Source: Pelistega suis
GTDB lineage: Bacteria > Pseudomonadota > Gammaproteobacteria > Burkholderiales > Burkholderiaceae_B
Length of the DNA stretch: 64,000 nucleotides
Assembly (NCBI RefSeq): GCF_013133795.1
Contig: NZ_JABGBN010000001.1
Location: 248,001 to 312,000 of the forward strand
Reading direction: 5' to 3'
Position 1 is the stretch's first letter, and every line of letters starts with the position of its first letter. Below the pieces are notes generated by a model. It did no database searches. It saw only the letters and a program-made list of their open reading frames with translations, and was not told the origin of the DNA. A program made the position numbers and the translations under genes. Shown piece by piece: positions 30,854 through 38,084 of this stretch.

Positions 30854-32362
30854 ATGTTTAAAAAGGTCGTATTGAGTACGGTTTTATCGAGTGTTTTTAT
30901 GGGAGCTGCCTATGCGGCTGCTCATGAATTGACAGTGGCACAACGTCAAGACCCAGGTAGCTGGGATCCTATTGATACTTTCTTGGTGGCATGGTCATCA
31001 GCGGGTAATAGTCTTTATGATGCCTTAGTATTGCGTGATGAACAATTAAAGCTACAACCAGGGTTAGCAGAGAAATGGGAAGAATTAGATGATGGTTTAC
31101 GCTTGCGATTTTATCTGCGTAAAGGCGTGAACTTCCACAATGGTGAGCCATTTAATGCAGAGGCAGTGAAATACACGATTGAACGTTTGTTGGGTGAGGA
31201 GGGTAAAAAAGGTCCGCAGCGCTCTAACTATACAGCGATTGAATCGGTGAAAATCATTGATGAACACACGGTGGATTTTGTTTTGAATAAACCAGATCCT
31301 GTGTTGTTAACTAAACTTGCTGGTTATGGTGCGATGATTGTGCCGCCAAAGTATATCGCTGAGAAAGGTGATGCCTTCTTTAATGAAAACCCTGTGGGTA
31401 CGGGACCGTTTAAATTTGTTTCGTATAAGCAAGGTGATCGTTTGGTGCTTGAGCCCAATAACGATTATTGGGGTGGTAAACCAAAATTACAAAAACTGAC
31501 TTATCGTTTTATTAAAGAAGATGCGACGAGTTTAGCGGAGTTACAAGCGGGTCGTATCGATGTTTGGCATGATGTTGCTATTTCGGCGGTACCTATTATT
31601 GAGAAATCTAAGGATAATAAAGTCATTGCTGAAACAGGTCCAACGATTATGTCATTGCAATTTAACTTAGAAAATGGCATTACTAAGGATGTGCGTGTGC
31701 GTAAGGCATTGAATATGGCGGTAGATAAGAAAATGCTGATTGATGCTTTCTTAGCGGGTTATGCAGAGCCAATTGCTACGTTACAAAGCAAGCTTTCTTT
31801 CGGTTATGACGAAAACTTAAAAGATTATCCTTTTGATCCAGAACAAGCTAAAAAGTTATTGGCTGAAGCGGGTGTTAAGCCGGGTACGAAGATGACGATT
31901 GACTATCGTGCTTCGCAATCGACATTTGGAGAGGTAGCTCAAGCATTGACGGCATTCTTTGGTAATGTGGGTCTTGATGTGAGTGTGAAACCTATTGAGG
32001 ATGCGGTATTTTTAAATGAGAATGTCCCTCAAGGTAAGACCAATGAGGCTTTCCAGTTTGGTTGGGGTGGTTGGACATTTGACTTTGATAATACGGCTTA
32101 CTTAGTATATCACTCTGGTCAAAAATGGAACCCCTACTTGAAGTCAGATAAAATGGACGCTTTGCTTGAGAAACAACGTGTGGCGACCAATAAAGAGGAT
32201 CGCTTAAAGCAGCTCCAAGAAGTGGCTCGTTTAGCACAAGAAGAAGCTTATCACTTACCACTCTACAATACGAAAACCTTATATGGCGTGAGTAATAAAG
32301 TGAAGAATTTCTTACCTGCACCAGATTTTCGTGTGCGCTATTTCCAAACTGATGTTGAGTAA
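30854..32362 (+). CDS. Periplasmic solute-binding protein, family 5
   Basis: About 502 aa from ATG 30854 (GGAGAG upstream). A signal peptide is clear: MFKKVVLSTVLSSVFMGAAYA, with cleavage likely after AYA. The SBP_bac_5 hallmarks are LAEKWEELDDGLRLRFYLRKGVNFHNGEPF (about 65-95), NPVGTGPFKF and RKALNMAVDK. It binds the solute, probably a peptide or glutathione-like compound, and delivers it to the permeases. The ligand cannot be read from sequence. Confidence 0.93.
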   Translation: MFKKVVLSTVLSSVFMGAAYAAAHELTVAQRQDPGSWDPIDTFLVAWSSAGNSLYDALVLRDEQLKLQPGLAEKWEELDDGLRLRFYLRKGVNFHNGEPFNAEAVKYTIERLLGEEGKKGPQRSNYTAIESVKIIDEHTVDFVLNKPDPVLLTKLAGYGAMIVPPKYIAEKGDAFFNENPVGTGPFKFVSYKQGDRLVLEPNNDYWGGKPKLQKLTYRFIKEDATSLAELQAGRIDVWHDVAISAVPIIEKSKDNKVIAETGPTIMSLQFNLENGITKDVRVRKALNMAVDKKMLIDAFLAGYAEPIATLQSKLSFGYDENLKDYPFDPEQAKKLLAEAGVKPGTKMTIDYRASQSTFGEVAQALTAFFGNVGLDVSVKPIEDAVFLNENVPQGKTNEAFQFGWGGWTFDFDNTAYLVYHSGQKWNPYLKSDKMDALLEKQRVATNKEDRLKQLQEVARLAQEEAYHLPLYNTKTLYGVSNKVKNFLPAPDFRVRYFQTDVE

Positions 32363-32367
32363 TCGTT

Positions 32368-33294
32368 GTGCCAATTGTTTCTTATTTAGCTAAGCGAAGT
32401 ATACAAGCGCTCTTTGTGATTATTGTCGTATCCTTATTGGTAGCATTTGCTATCCGTATGACAGGTGACCCAGCGATGACTTTATTGAGTCAGAGTGCGG
32501 CCGTCAGTCAGGAGGATATTCAAAATATTCACAATGCTTTAGGTCTAAACAAATCTTTTTGGGCTCAGTATACCGACTTTATGGTGGGCTTGCTAAGTGG
32601 TGATATGGGCAATAGCTTCTTTCGAGGAGCTATTGCTCCCTTGATTCAACAAGCCTTGAGTTCGACAGTCTTGTTAGCTTTTTTGTCACTGGGCATTTCT
32701 TTACTGATTTCCATTCCTTTAGGGATCTATGCTGCATGTCGCCCAGGTTCGTTTGGGGATCAGTTAATTCGTGTATTGACGTTGACAGGTCTATCTTTCC
32801 CTAATTTCTGGTTAGGCATTATGTTGATGTTATTCTTTGCTGTCTATCTGGGATGGTTACCACCATCAGGATTTGATAGTTGGTTGGGATTGATATTGCC
32901 CGCTGTGACAATGGGCTTGATTTTGACAGCGAGTAATGTACGGCTAGTACGTACGGCGATGTTAGAAACGTTGGCTAAACAGCATATTATGGTGGCACGA
33001 GCCAAGGGGCTAAGTGAGTGGTCTGTTGTCTATAAACATGCTTTACGAAATAGCTCTATTACGATTATTACGTATTTAGGCTTGCAGTTCGGTGCCTTGT
33101 TGGGGGGCATGGTGGTTGTAGAGATGGTGTTTAATTGGCCGGGTATGGGAACCTTAGCGATTGAGGCGATTGCTCAGCGAGATTATCCTGTATTACAAAC
33201 GAGTATTACCTTGTTGGCGATTATGATTGTGCTTGTTAATTTACTGGTGGATATTGCCTATGTCTTACTCGACCCTCGTATCCGTTTGGGGTAA
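32368..33294 (+). CDS. ABC importer permease, DppB/GsiC-like
   Basis: A 308-aa permease with six membrane segments. The start GTG at 32368 follows the binding-protein stop by five bases. The N-terminal pattern SYLAKRSIQALFVIIVVSLLVAFAIRMTGDP and the EAA-type loop MVARAKGLSEWSVVYKHALRNS (about 210-231) are typical of DppB-family subunits. It forms the inner-membrane channel with the next gene product. Confidence 0.92.
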   Translation: MPIVSYLAKRSIQALFVIIVVSLLVAFAIRMTGDPAMTLLSQSAAVSQEDIQNIHNALGLNKSFWAQYTDFMVGLLSGDMGNSFFRGAIAPLIQQALSSTVLLAFLSLGISLLISIPLGIYAACRPGSFGDQLIRVLTLTGLSFPNFWLGIMLMLFFAVYLGWLPPSGFDSWLGLILPAVTMGLILTASNVRLVRTAMLETLAKQHIMVARAKGLSEWSVVYKHALRNSSITIITYLGLQFGALLGGMVVVEMVFNWPGMGTLAIEAIAQRDYPVLQTSITLLAIMIVLVNLLVDIAYVLLDPRIRLG

Positions 33295-33297
33295 GCG

Positions 33298-34131
33298 ATG
33301 AAAAAGTCATCATTTAAACACTTTGAGTTTATTCTGGGTGGTAGCTTGTTATTGTTGATGGGTGGGTTGGTGCTATTGGCGCCGGTGTTTTTCCCTGACG
33401 GTGGCAAGACCATGAATTTCTTGGCACGTCTTACGCCTCCATTTAGTGAGAATTTCTGGCTAGGTACGGATCCAATGGGACGTGATGTTTTGGCACGGGT
33501 CGCTACTGGCGGTAAGGTATCGTTTATTGTTGGAATCTTTTCTGCATTAGGTGCTGTGGTATTAGGCACGATAGTGGGGCTATTAGCAGGCTATTACCGT
33601 GGTTTATGGGATACGCTGTTTATGCGGTTTGCGGATATTCAATTGGCATTGCCATTTATCTTATTAGCGATTACCGTGATAGCCATTGTAGGTCCTGGCT
33701 TAGATAAGATTATTTTGCTAATGATTGTGGCGCAGTGGGTGCAGTATGCGCGCCTTGTTCGTGGTTCGGTGTTGTCGTTACGAGAGGCAGAGTATGTGCT
33801 AGCCGCTAAGAGCTATGGCTTGTCCAATTTTAAAATTATGTTTAAGCATATTTTACCTAATGCCTTAGGTCCTTTGATTATTTTGATGACGCTCAATGTC
33901 GCTAATAATATTTTATTAGAAAGTAGTTTGACCTTTTTAGGCTTGGGTATTGATCCTTTGACACCGAGCTGGGGAGGAATGTTGGCTGATGGACGTAATT
34001 ACATCCAGACAGCCCCTTGGGTCACTGTTTTTCCGGGTATTGCGATTATGTTAACTGTTTTAGGTTTAAACTTAATTGGTGACTGGTTGCGAGATCGTTT
34101 AGACCCTTTAGGGCGTTTAGGAAAAGCATAG
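33298..34131 (+). CDS. ABC importer permease, DppC/GsiD-like
   Basis: A 277-aa second permease subunit. It has the DppC-family motif FWLGTDPMGRDVLARVATGGKVS (about residues 51-73) and the EAA loop EYVLAAKSYGLSNFKIMFKHILPNALGP (about 164-191). About five to six membrane segments are visible. It begins three bases after the first permease and ends one base before the carboxypeptidase-like gene, so all are translated from one message. Confidence 0.92.
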   Translation: MKKSSFKHFEFILGGSLLLLMGGLVLLAPVFFPDGGKTMNFLARLTPPFSENFWLGTDPMGRDVLARVATGGKVSFIVGIFSALGAVVLGTIVGLLAGYYRGLWDTLFMRFADIQLALPFILLAITVIAIVGPGLDKIILLMIVAQWVQYARLVRGSVLSLREAEYVLAAKSYGLSNFKIMFKHILPNALGPLIILMTLNVANNILLESSLTFLGLGIDPLTPSWGGMLADGRNYIQTAPWVTVFPGIAIMLTVLGLNLIGDWLRDRLDPLGRLGKA

Positions 34132-34132
34132 A

Positions 34133-35815
34133 ATGCAGAAAATATATCAACAGGAAATACCAGAGGGTAGTGCTATAGTCTGGCTGTTTGCCTCTAAGCG
34201 TTTGCGTGAGCAGATTGCGAGGGTAGCGCGACAAGCAAAAGGTGAGAGCGCAGAGATACAAGTAAAAAGTGCTTATAAAACGCTCTTATGTGAAGTGCGT
34301 GAGCGTGGCTTGTTGGATAGTGAAAAACAAGTCACTATCTATTATCCTGTGGTAGATGGTGACGAGCCATTGCGCTTTCGATTGGAGTGCTATCCCTTAG
34401 ATAGTTTGTATCCTGATTGTGATATTCAGTATCAAGCAGAGCCAAAAATGGTAGGCAATGGCGTTTATTATCGTCTCGTTTTTGCTGATGGTAGGGAAGA
34501 AAAGATTTTTACGCCAGTTAAATGGCGAGATAAAGCGAATGGGCAGCGCGAATTATGTGCTAGCGCTTGGGTAGCATATAGTGATGGGCATTCGGAAGCC
34601 ATCCATAGTCCGTATGAAGACATATACAATGAGGCATGTAATTATCTTCAAAATTTGCCATTGACGGTTTGTCAGCAAGGTTTGGGCAGTGTCGTCTTTG
34701 ATATTGAATTGCAGGGTGAGGATGAGCCTTTAGGCGTTGGACATGAGAGCTTATGTTTAGCAGAGGCTTTACATGAGGATTTGTATTTTAGTGCTTTAGA
34801 AATTTTTCAACATCGTTTAGGTTTATCATCAGGAGACCGTACGCTCAAACCGGGTCAAATTTTGCCTGTGGTGCGTTATGGTCAACAAAATAGTTTACGT
34901 ATTCGAGAAGAGCAATGGGCTGAGGTAGAGGCTATCTCTGCCTGTGAGATAAGATTGGATTTATCGAATATAGATAGACCATTAAGTTTTGCACAAATTC
35001 AAGCTGAATTTAACGCCTTAAATGGCGAGTGTTTTAATGCCAATAGTCAACAAGGAAGACCCTTGTTTGGGGCTGGTTTTAATACGCATTTGGCGCGAGG
35101 ATTGGCATTGTCATCAGGACAACATGCGAATGAATCGAGTGGTGTCGTAGGAGGTCTTAGAGCGGCACAGCAATTATTAAAAGAAGGTGTTTTGGCGTTT
35201 ACTTATCGACCTTTAGGTAATCCAGATGGCTATGCTGCATTTTTAAAACTATGTGAGATTTCTCCTCGTCAAATGCATCATGCAGCACGTTATACAGCTA
35301 GTGGTTGTGATTTGGCTTATGGTGATGTGCCAGAGAGGACGTTTGCAGATGAGGCGAGAAACAAACTTCCCCAAGCATTGGTACATCTTAACCTACATGG
35401 ATATCCTGCTCATGAGTGGACGCGACCATTGTCTGGTTATGTCCCTAGAAATTTTTCGCGTTGGACCATACCAAAGGGTTTTTTTCTGATTATGCGTTAT
35501 CAGCCAGCGTATAAGGCGATGGCTGAAGAGGTACTACAAGCAGCGATTGAAGCGGTGATGGGTTATCCAGAACAAGTTGCGATGAATAAAGAAATGCTAT
35601 CTCGCTACTTAGGTACTGTGGGTGGTGCAGATTTTCCTATTGCCCATGATGTTGTTCCGTATAGTATCACTGAGTATCCTAATCAAGATTATCCGATTGA
35701 GCTGATTACAGAAGCGCCCGATGAGACAGTACAAGGGGATTGGTTTAGGATTGCGCAGGAGTCGCATTATCGTGTGGTGATGGAGGTAGCGAAGTGGTTG
35801 GAGAGGTTGAGTTAA
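34133..35815 (+). CDS. M14 zinc carboxypeptidase-like protein
   Basis: A 560-aa cytoplasmic protein (no signal peptide). From about residue 310 it shows M14 carboxypeptidase features: SSGQHANESSGVVGGLRAAQQLL, with the zinc ligands of the H-x-x-E motif (HANE, near 326-329), and later HLNLHGYPAHEW with a third zinc histidine (near 424). The N-terminal 300 residues are beta-rich and I do not recognise them. Being last in an ABC importer operon, it probably trims or processes the imported peptide-like solute. It is followed by a terminator. Confidence 0.8.
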   Translation: MQKIYQQEIPEGSAIVWLFASKRLREQIARVARQAKGESAEIQVKSAYKTLLCEVRERGLLDSEKQVTIYYPVVDGDEPLRFRLECYPLDSLYPDCDIQYQAEPKMVGNGVYYRLVFADGREEKIFTPVKWRDKANGQRELCASAWVAYSDGHSEAIHSPYEDIYNEACNYLQNLPLTVCQQGLGSVVFDIELQGEDEPLGVGHESLCLAEALHEDLYFSALEIFQHRLGLSSGDRTLKPGQILPVVRYGQQNSLRIREEQWAEVEAISACEIRLDLSNIDRPLSFAQIQAEFNALNGECFNANSQQGRPLFGAGFNTHLARGLALSSGQHANESSGVVGGLRAAQQLLKEGVLAFTYRPLGNPDGYAAFLKLCEISPRQMHHAARYTASGCDLAYGDVPERTFADEARNKLPQALVHLNLHGYPAHEWTRPLSGYVPRNFSRWTIPKGFFLIMRYQPAYKAMAEEVLQAAIEAVMGYPEQVAMNKEMLSRYLGTVGGADFPIAHDVVPYSITEYPNQDYPIELITEAPDETVQGDWFRIAQESHYRVVMEVAKWLERLS

Positions 35816-35839
35816 TCATTTTAAATACATTTAAAAATC

Positions 35840-35868
35840 AATGCCGTAATTTTTTTACGGCATTTTTG
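35840..35868 (+). terminator. Rho-independent terminator after ABC transporter operon
   Basis: The arms AATGCCGTAA (35840-35849) and TTACGGCATT (35855-35864) are perfect, with a T-rich loop and TTTTTG at the 3' side. The complementary A/T content would also allow weak activity on the other strand. Confidence 0.82.
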
Positions 35869-35918
35869 TTTGTGTTATGATGTCAATTAACTTATTCATC
35901 TAACTGGAAGACATTGCT

Positions 35919-37034
35919 GTGTTAAAGAAAATACAAGTTACCAATTTCAAGTCGTTTAAGGATACTTTTGTATTTAATTTAGGAGAGGTGCATCAGTATA
36001 CATTTAATCAAGAATGCATTAAAAACGGTATTGTTAATAAGGGCATTATATATGGTATGAATGGCTCTGGTAAGTCTAATATTGGATTGGCTATCTTTGA
36101 TTTAATTGGACATACGACGAATAAGTATGACGGTAGAGAGTTATTTCTACGACATTATGTTTACGCAGGATTACCAGATAAGGAGGTTTCTTTTGAATAT
36201 ACTTTTGAGTTTAATGGAAGTTCGTTAATTTATTCTTATTCCAAGAAAGATTACGATACTTTAATTAAAGAGAGTCTTTCTATTGATGAATTAGAGTGTT
36301 TATCCATAAATCGTAACCACAGTAATGTGGCAGTGATAAATTTGCCAGGAGCAGAAACCCTAAATAAGAGAATAGATAATTCAGCCCTCTCTATTATTTC
36401 CTATATTAGGTCTAATGCTAATTTAGATAAGAGAAAAAAAATTAATAAAATTTTTTACGAGTGGTTAGATTTTTTAGATGGAATGCTTTTTTTCCGTACT
36501 TTGAAAGAAAATATATTTATTGGACATTCATCACTACCAAACGATAGTATTCCTTTGCGTATTATTAAAAATAAAAAAGTTAAAGATTTTGAGATGTTTT
36601 TGAATGCAGTTGGTATTGAGTGTGTATTGACACATGATGAAAAAAACATCTTTTGGGATATAGATGGTTATCATGTTCCTTTCTATGAAATTGCATCAAG
36701 CGGTACAGAAGCATTGGCTACTTTTTATTATTGGTTTCTTTTCCTAAGTAATAATTCGGTATCATTTTTATTTATTGATGAATTCGATGCTTTTTTTCAC
36801 CATGATTTAACGTATGCAATTGTGGCGATGTTGAAGAAAAAGGAAAATCTACAAGTCTTATTAACCACGCATTCTACATCAATTATGACTAATGATTTAC
36901 TGCGACCAGATTGCTACTTTGTCATTGATAAACAACACATATCGTCATTGCCAGATTTAACTTTTAAAGAGTTAAGGCAAGCACATAACTTGGAAAAAAT
37001 GTATAGAGGAGAGGCTTTTCGGGGTGATACATGA
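35919..37034 (+). CDS. AAA ATPase of a two-gene defence-type system (RloA/AbiL or PARIS AriA-like)
   Basis: A 371-aa complete ABC/SMC-like ATPase. It starts LKKIQVTNFKSFKD and has Walker A GMNGSGKSN (about residues 46-54), a signature-like ASSGTEALATFYYW (about 255-268), Walker B FLFIDEFDAFFHHD (about 284-297) and switch TTHSTSIM (about 314-321). This is the AAA_15/AAA_21 layout found in abortive infection proteins. GTG 35919 is preceded by GGAAG at eight bases. It overlaps the next gene by four bases (ATGA). The pair lies directly upstream of CRISPR-Cas, so an anti-phage role is likely by context. Confidence 0.8.
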   Translation: MLKKIQVTNFKSFKDTFVFNLGEVHQYTFNQECIKNGIVNKGIIYGMNGSGKSNIGLAIFDLIGHTTNKYDGRELFLRHYVYAGLPDKEVSFEYTFEFNGSSLIYSYSKKDYDTLIKESLSIDELECLSINRNHSNVAVINLPGAETLNKRIDNSALSIISYIRSNANLDKRKKINKIFYEWLDFLDGMLFFRTLKENIFIGHSSLPNDSIPLRIIKNKKVKDFEMFLNAVGIECVLTHDEKNIFWDIDGYHVPFYEIASSGTEALATFYYWFLFLSNNSVSFLFIDEFDAFFHHDLTYAIVAMLKKKENLQVLLTTHSTSIMTNDLLRPDCYFVIDKQHISSLPDLTFKELRQAHNLEKMYRGEAFRGDT

Positions 37035-37792
37035 GAGAACGAGTACTTGTGATTTTTGAAGGAGAAAAGAGGGAGTCAGAAATTTGGAAATCTTTTAGTC
37101 AAAATTCATTTTTTCCTTTTTCTGAATCGAGTCAAGTAGTATTTGGTAGTGATATTTATCAATTATGGAGTCAATTAAGTAAAGATAAAGATATTGATTT
37201 AATTGGTTTGTTACAGGAAAGAGGGATTCTGAGCAAAGAGTTACGGAGAGAAAGTTTTTCTTCGGTTTATCTGTTTTTTGATTATGACCCACATTCACAG
37301 ATGTTAATAAATCAAGAGGGTGAACGAATAATTAATCGAGATTTAGTTGAAAATCTCTTACTAGAAATGCTTCGTTTTTTTAATAATGAGACAGAAAATG
37401 GCAAGCTTTTTATTAGTTATCCGATGGTTGAGGCTTTACGCCCATGTGTTTGTTATAACAGTAAAAATGATTTTTTAAAATGTTCTGTTACCTATGATAA
37501 GGTAAATAAGTACAAGCAACAAAGTGATTCTCATGCACAAGATAAAAAGTTTACCTACTCTAAGATTTCTAATGAGCAGTGGAGTTTGATTGTACAGAAA
37601 CACTGTGTGAAAATTAATTATTTATTGCGACAAGAGGAGACTTTTCCTCTTGAAAAAATTTCTCAAGAGGAGGTATTTAGTTGTTACAAGAGTTCGAATG
37701 AAATTTATTCATTATCCGCTTTTCCATTGTTGCTGTTAGATTATTATGGAGCAACAACCTTATTGAAACTGCTGAAGGTAAACGATTTATAA
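37031..37792 (+). CDS. TOPRIM-like partner of defence ATPase
   Basis: A 253-aa protein. It begins RVLVIFEGEKRESEIW, with the conserved glutamate of a TOPRIM fold (about residues 3-18), and has the Asp-x-Asp motif in VYLFFDYDPHSQ (about 85-96). This E...DxD pattern matches the TOPRIM-like partners of defence ATPases such as RloB/AbiLii and the DUF4435 protein AriB of PARIS. In those systems the ATPase holds or senses while the TOPRIM protein cuts nucleic acid. It overlaps the ATPase stop by four bases, so translation is coupled. Which family it truly belongs to needs a profile search. Confidence 0.72.
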   Translation: MRERVLVIFEGEKRESEIWKSFSQNSFFPFSESSQVVFGSDIYQLWSQLSKDKDIDLIGLLQERGILSKELRRESFSSVYLFFDYDPHSQMLINQEGERIINRDLVENLLLEMLRFFNNETENGKLFISYPMVEALRPCVCYNSKNDFLKCSVTYDKVNKYKQQSDSHAQDKKFTYSKISNEQWSLIVQKHCVKINYLLRQEETFPLEKISQEEVFSCYKSSNEIYSLSAFPLLLLDYYGATTLLKLLKVNDL

Positions 37793-37811
37793 TTTATACC
37801 TATATCATGGC

Positions 37812-37834
37812 GCTCATTTCTTAATCTATTAAAT
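37812..37834 (-). repeat. Second, partial copy of the tracr anti-repeat
   Basis: The 23 bases here match 37918-37940, inside the tracrRNA anti-repeat, at 22 positions. The copy lacks the outer part that would pair with the 5' end of the CRISPR repeat, and it lies downstream of the tracrRNA terminator on the same strand. It is flanked by GGCG and CGCC, which can close a weak stem. It is probably a relic of a duplicated tracrRNA or of a repeat. Confidence 0.6.
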
Positions 37835-37856
37835 CGCCTTCAAAGTTTCTTAATTG

Positions 37857-37942
37857 AAAAGGGTCGCCTATAGCGACCCTTGGATTTGGTGCGTTTAAAC
37901 GCTTGTTAGCGCTCAAAGCTCATTTCTTAATCTGTTAAATGA
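37857..37942 (-). ncRNA. tracrRNA of type II-C CRISPR-Cas
   Basis: On the minus strand a 37-nt anti-repeat (37905-37941) is complementary to almost the entire CRISPR repeat. There is an uninterrupted 15-nt core (complement of 37920-37934) plus G-U pairs out to the repeat's terminal GTT. A short GCGTTTAAACGC palindrome follows (37891-37902). Then comes a strong terminator hairpin, AAGGGTCGC...GCGACCCTT (37859-37881) with TTTT. The expected size is about 85 nt from the promoter just upstream. Position before cas9 and opposite orientation fit type II-C loci. Confidence 0.88.
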
Positions 37943-37948
37943 GCCTTC

Positions 37949-37977
37949 ATTCTATCAATAAAAAATAAATCTGTAAA
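37949..37977 (-). promoter_or_regulatory. Sigma-70-type promoter of tracrRNA
   Basis: Read on the minus strand, TTTACA (37972-37977) and TAGAAT (37949-37954) are separated by exactly 17 bases. Each matches the consensus at five of six positions. Transcription would start near 37942, at the first base of the anti-repeat. Confidence 0.8.
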
Positions 37978-38084
37978 TATATTAGATAGAGAGGTTAGAA
38001 CATAACGGACTTGTCGTTGGTGGTTATACTATTTTTGTTTACAAAGGCTTAGGGTAGAATAACTTAAAAACATTGAGGAGAGCA

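Noticed and set aside
38025-38030. TATACT as the cas9 promoter -10
   Set aside because: The box is good but no -35 lies at proper distance. TTTACA nearer cas9 is only 11 bases from TAGAAT. I left the cas9 promoter unassigned.
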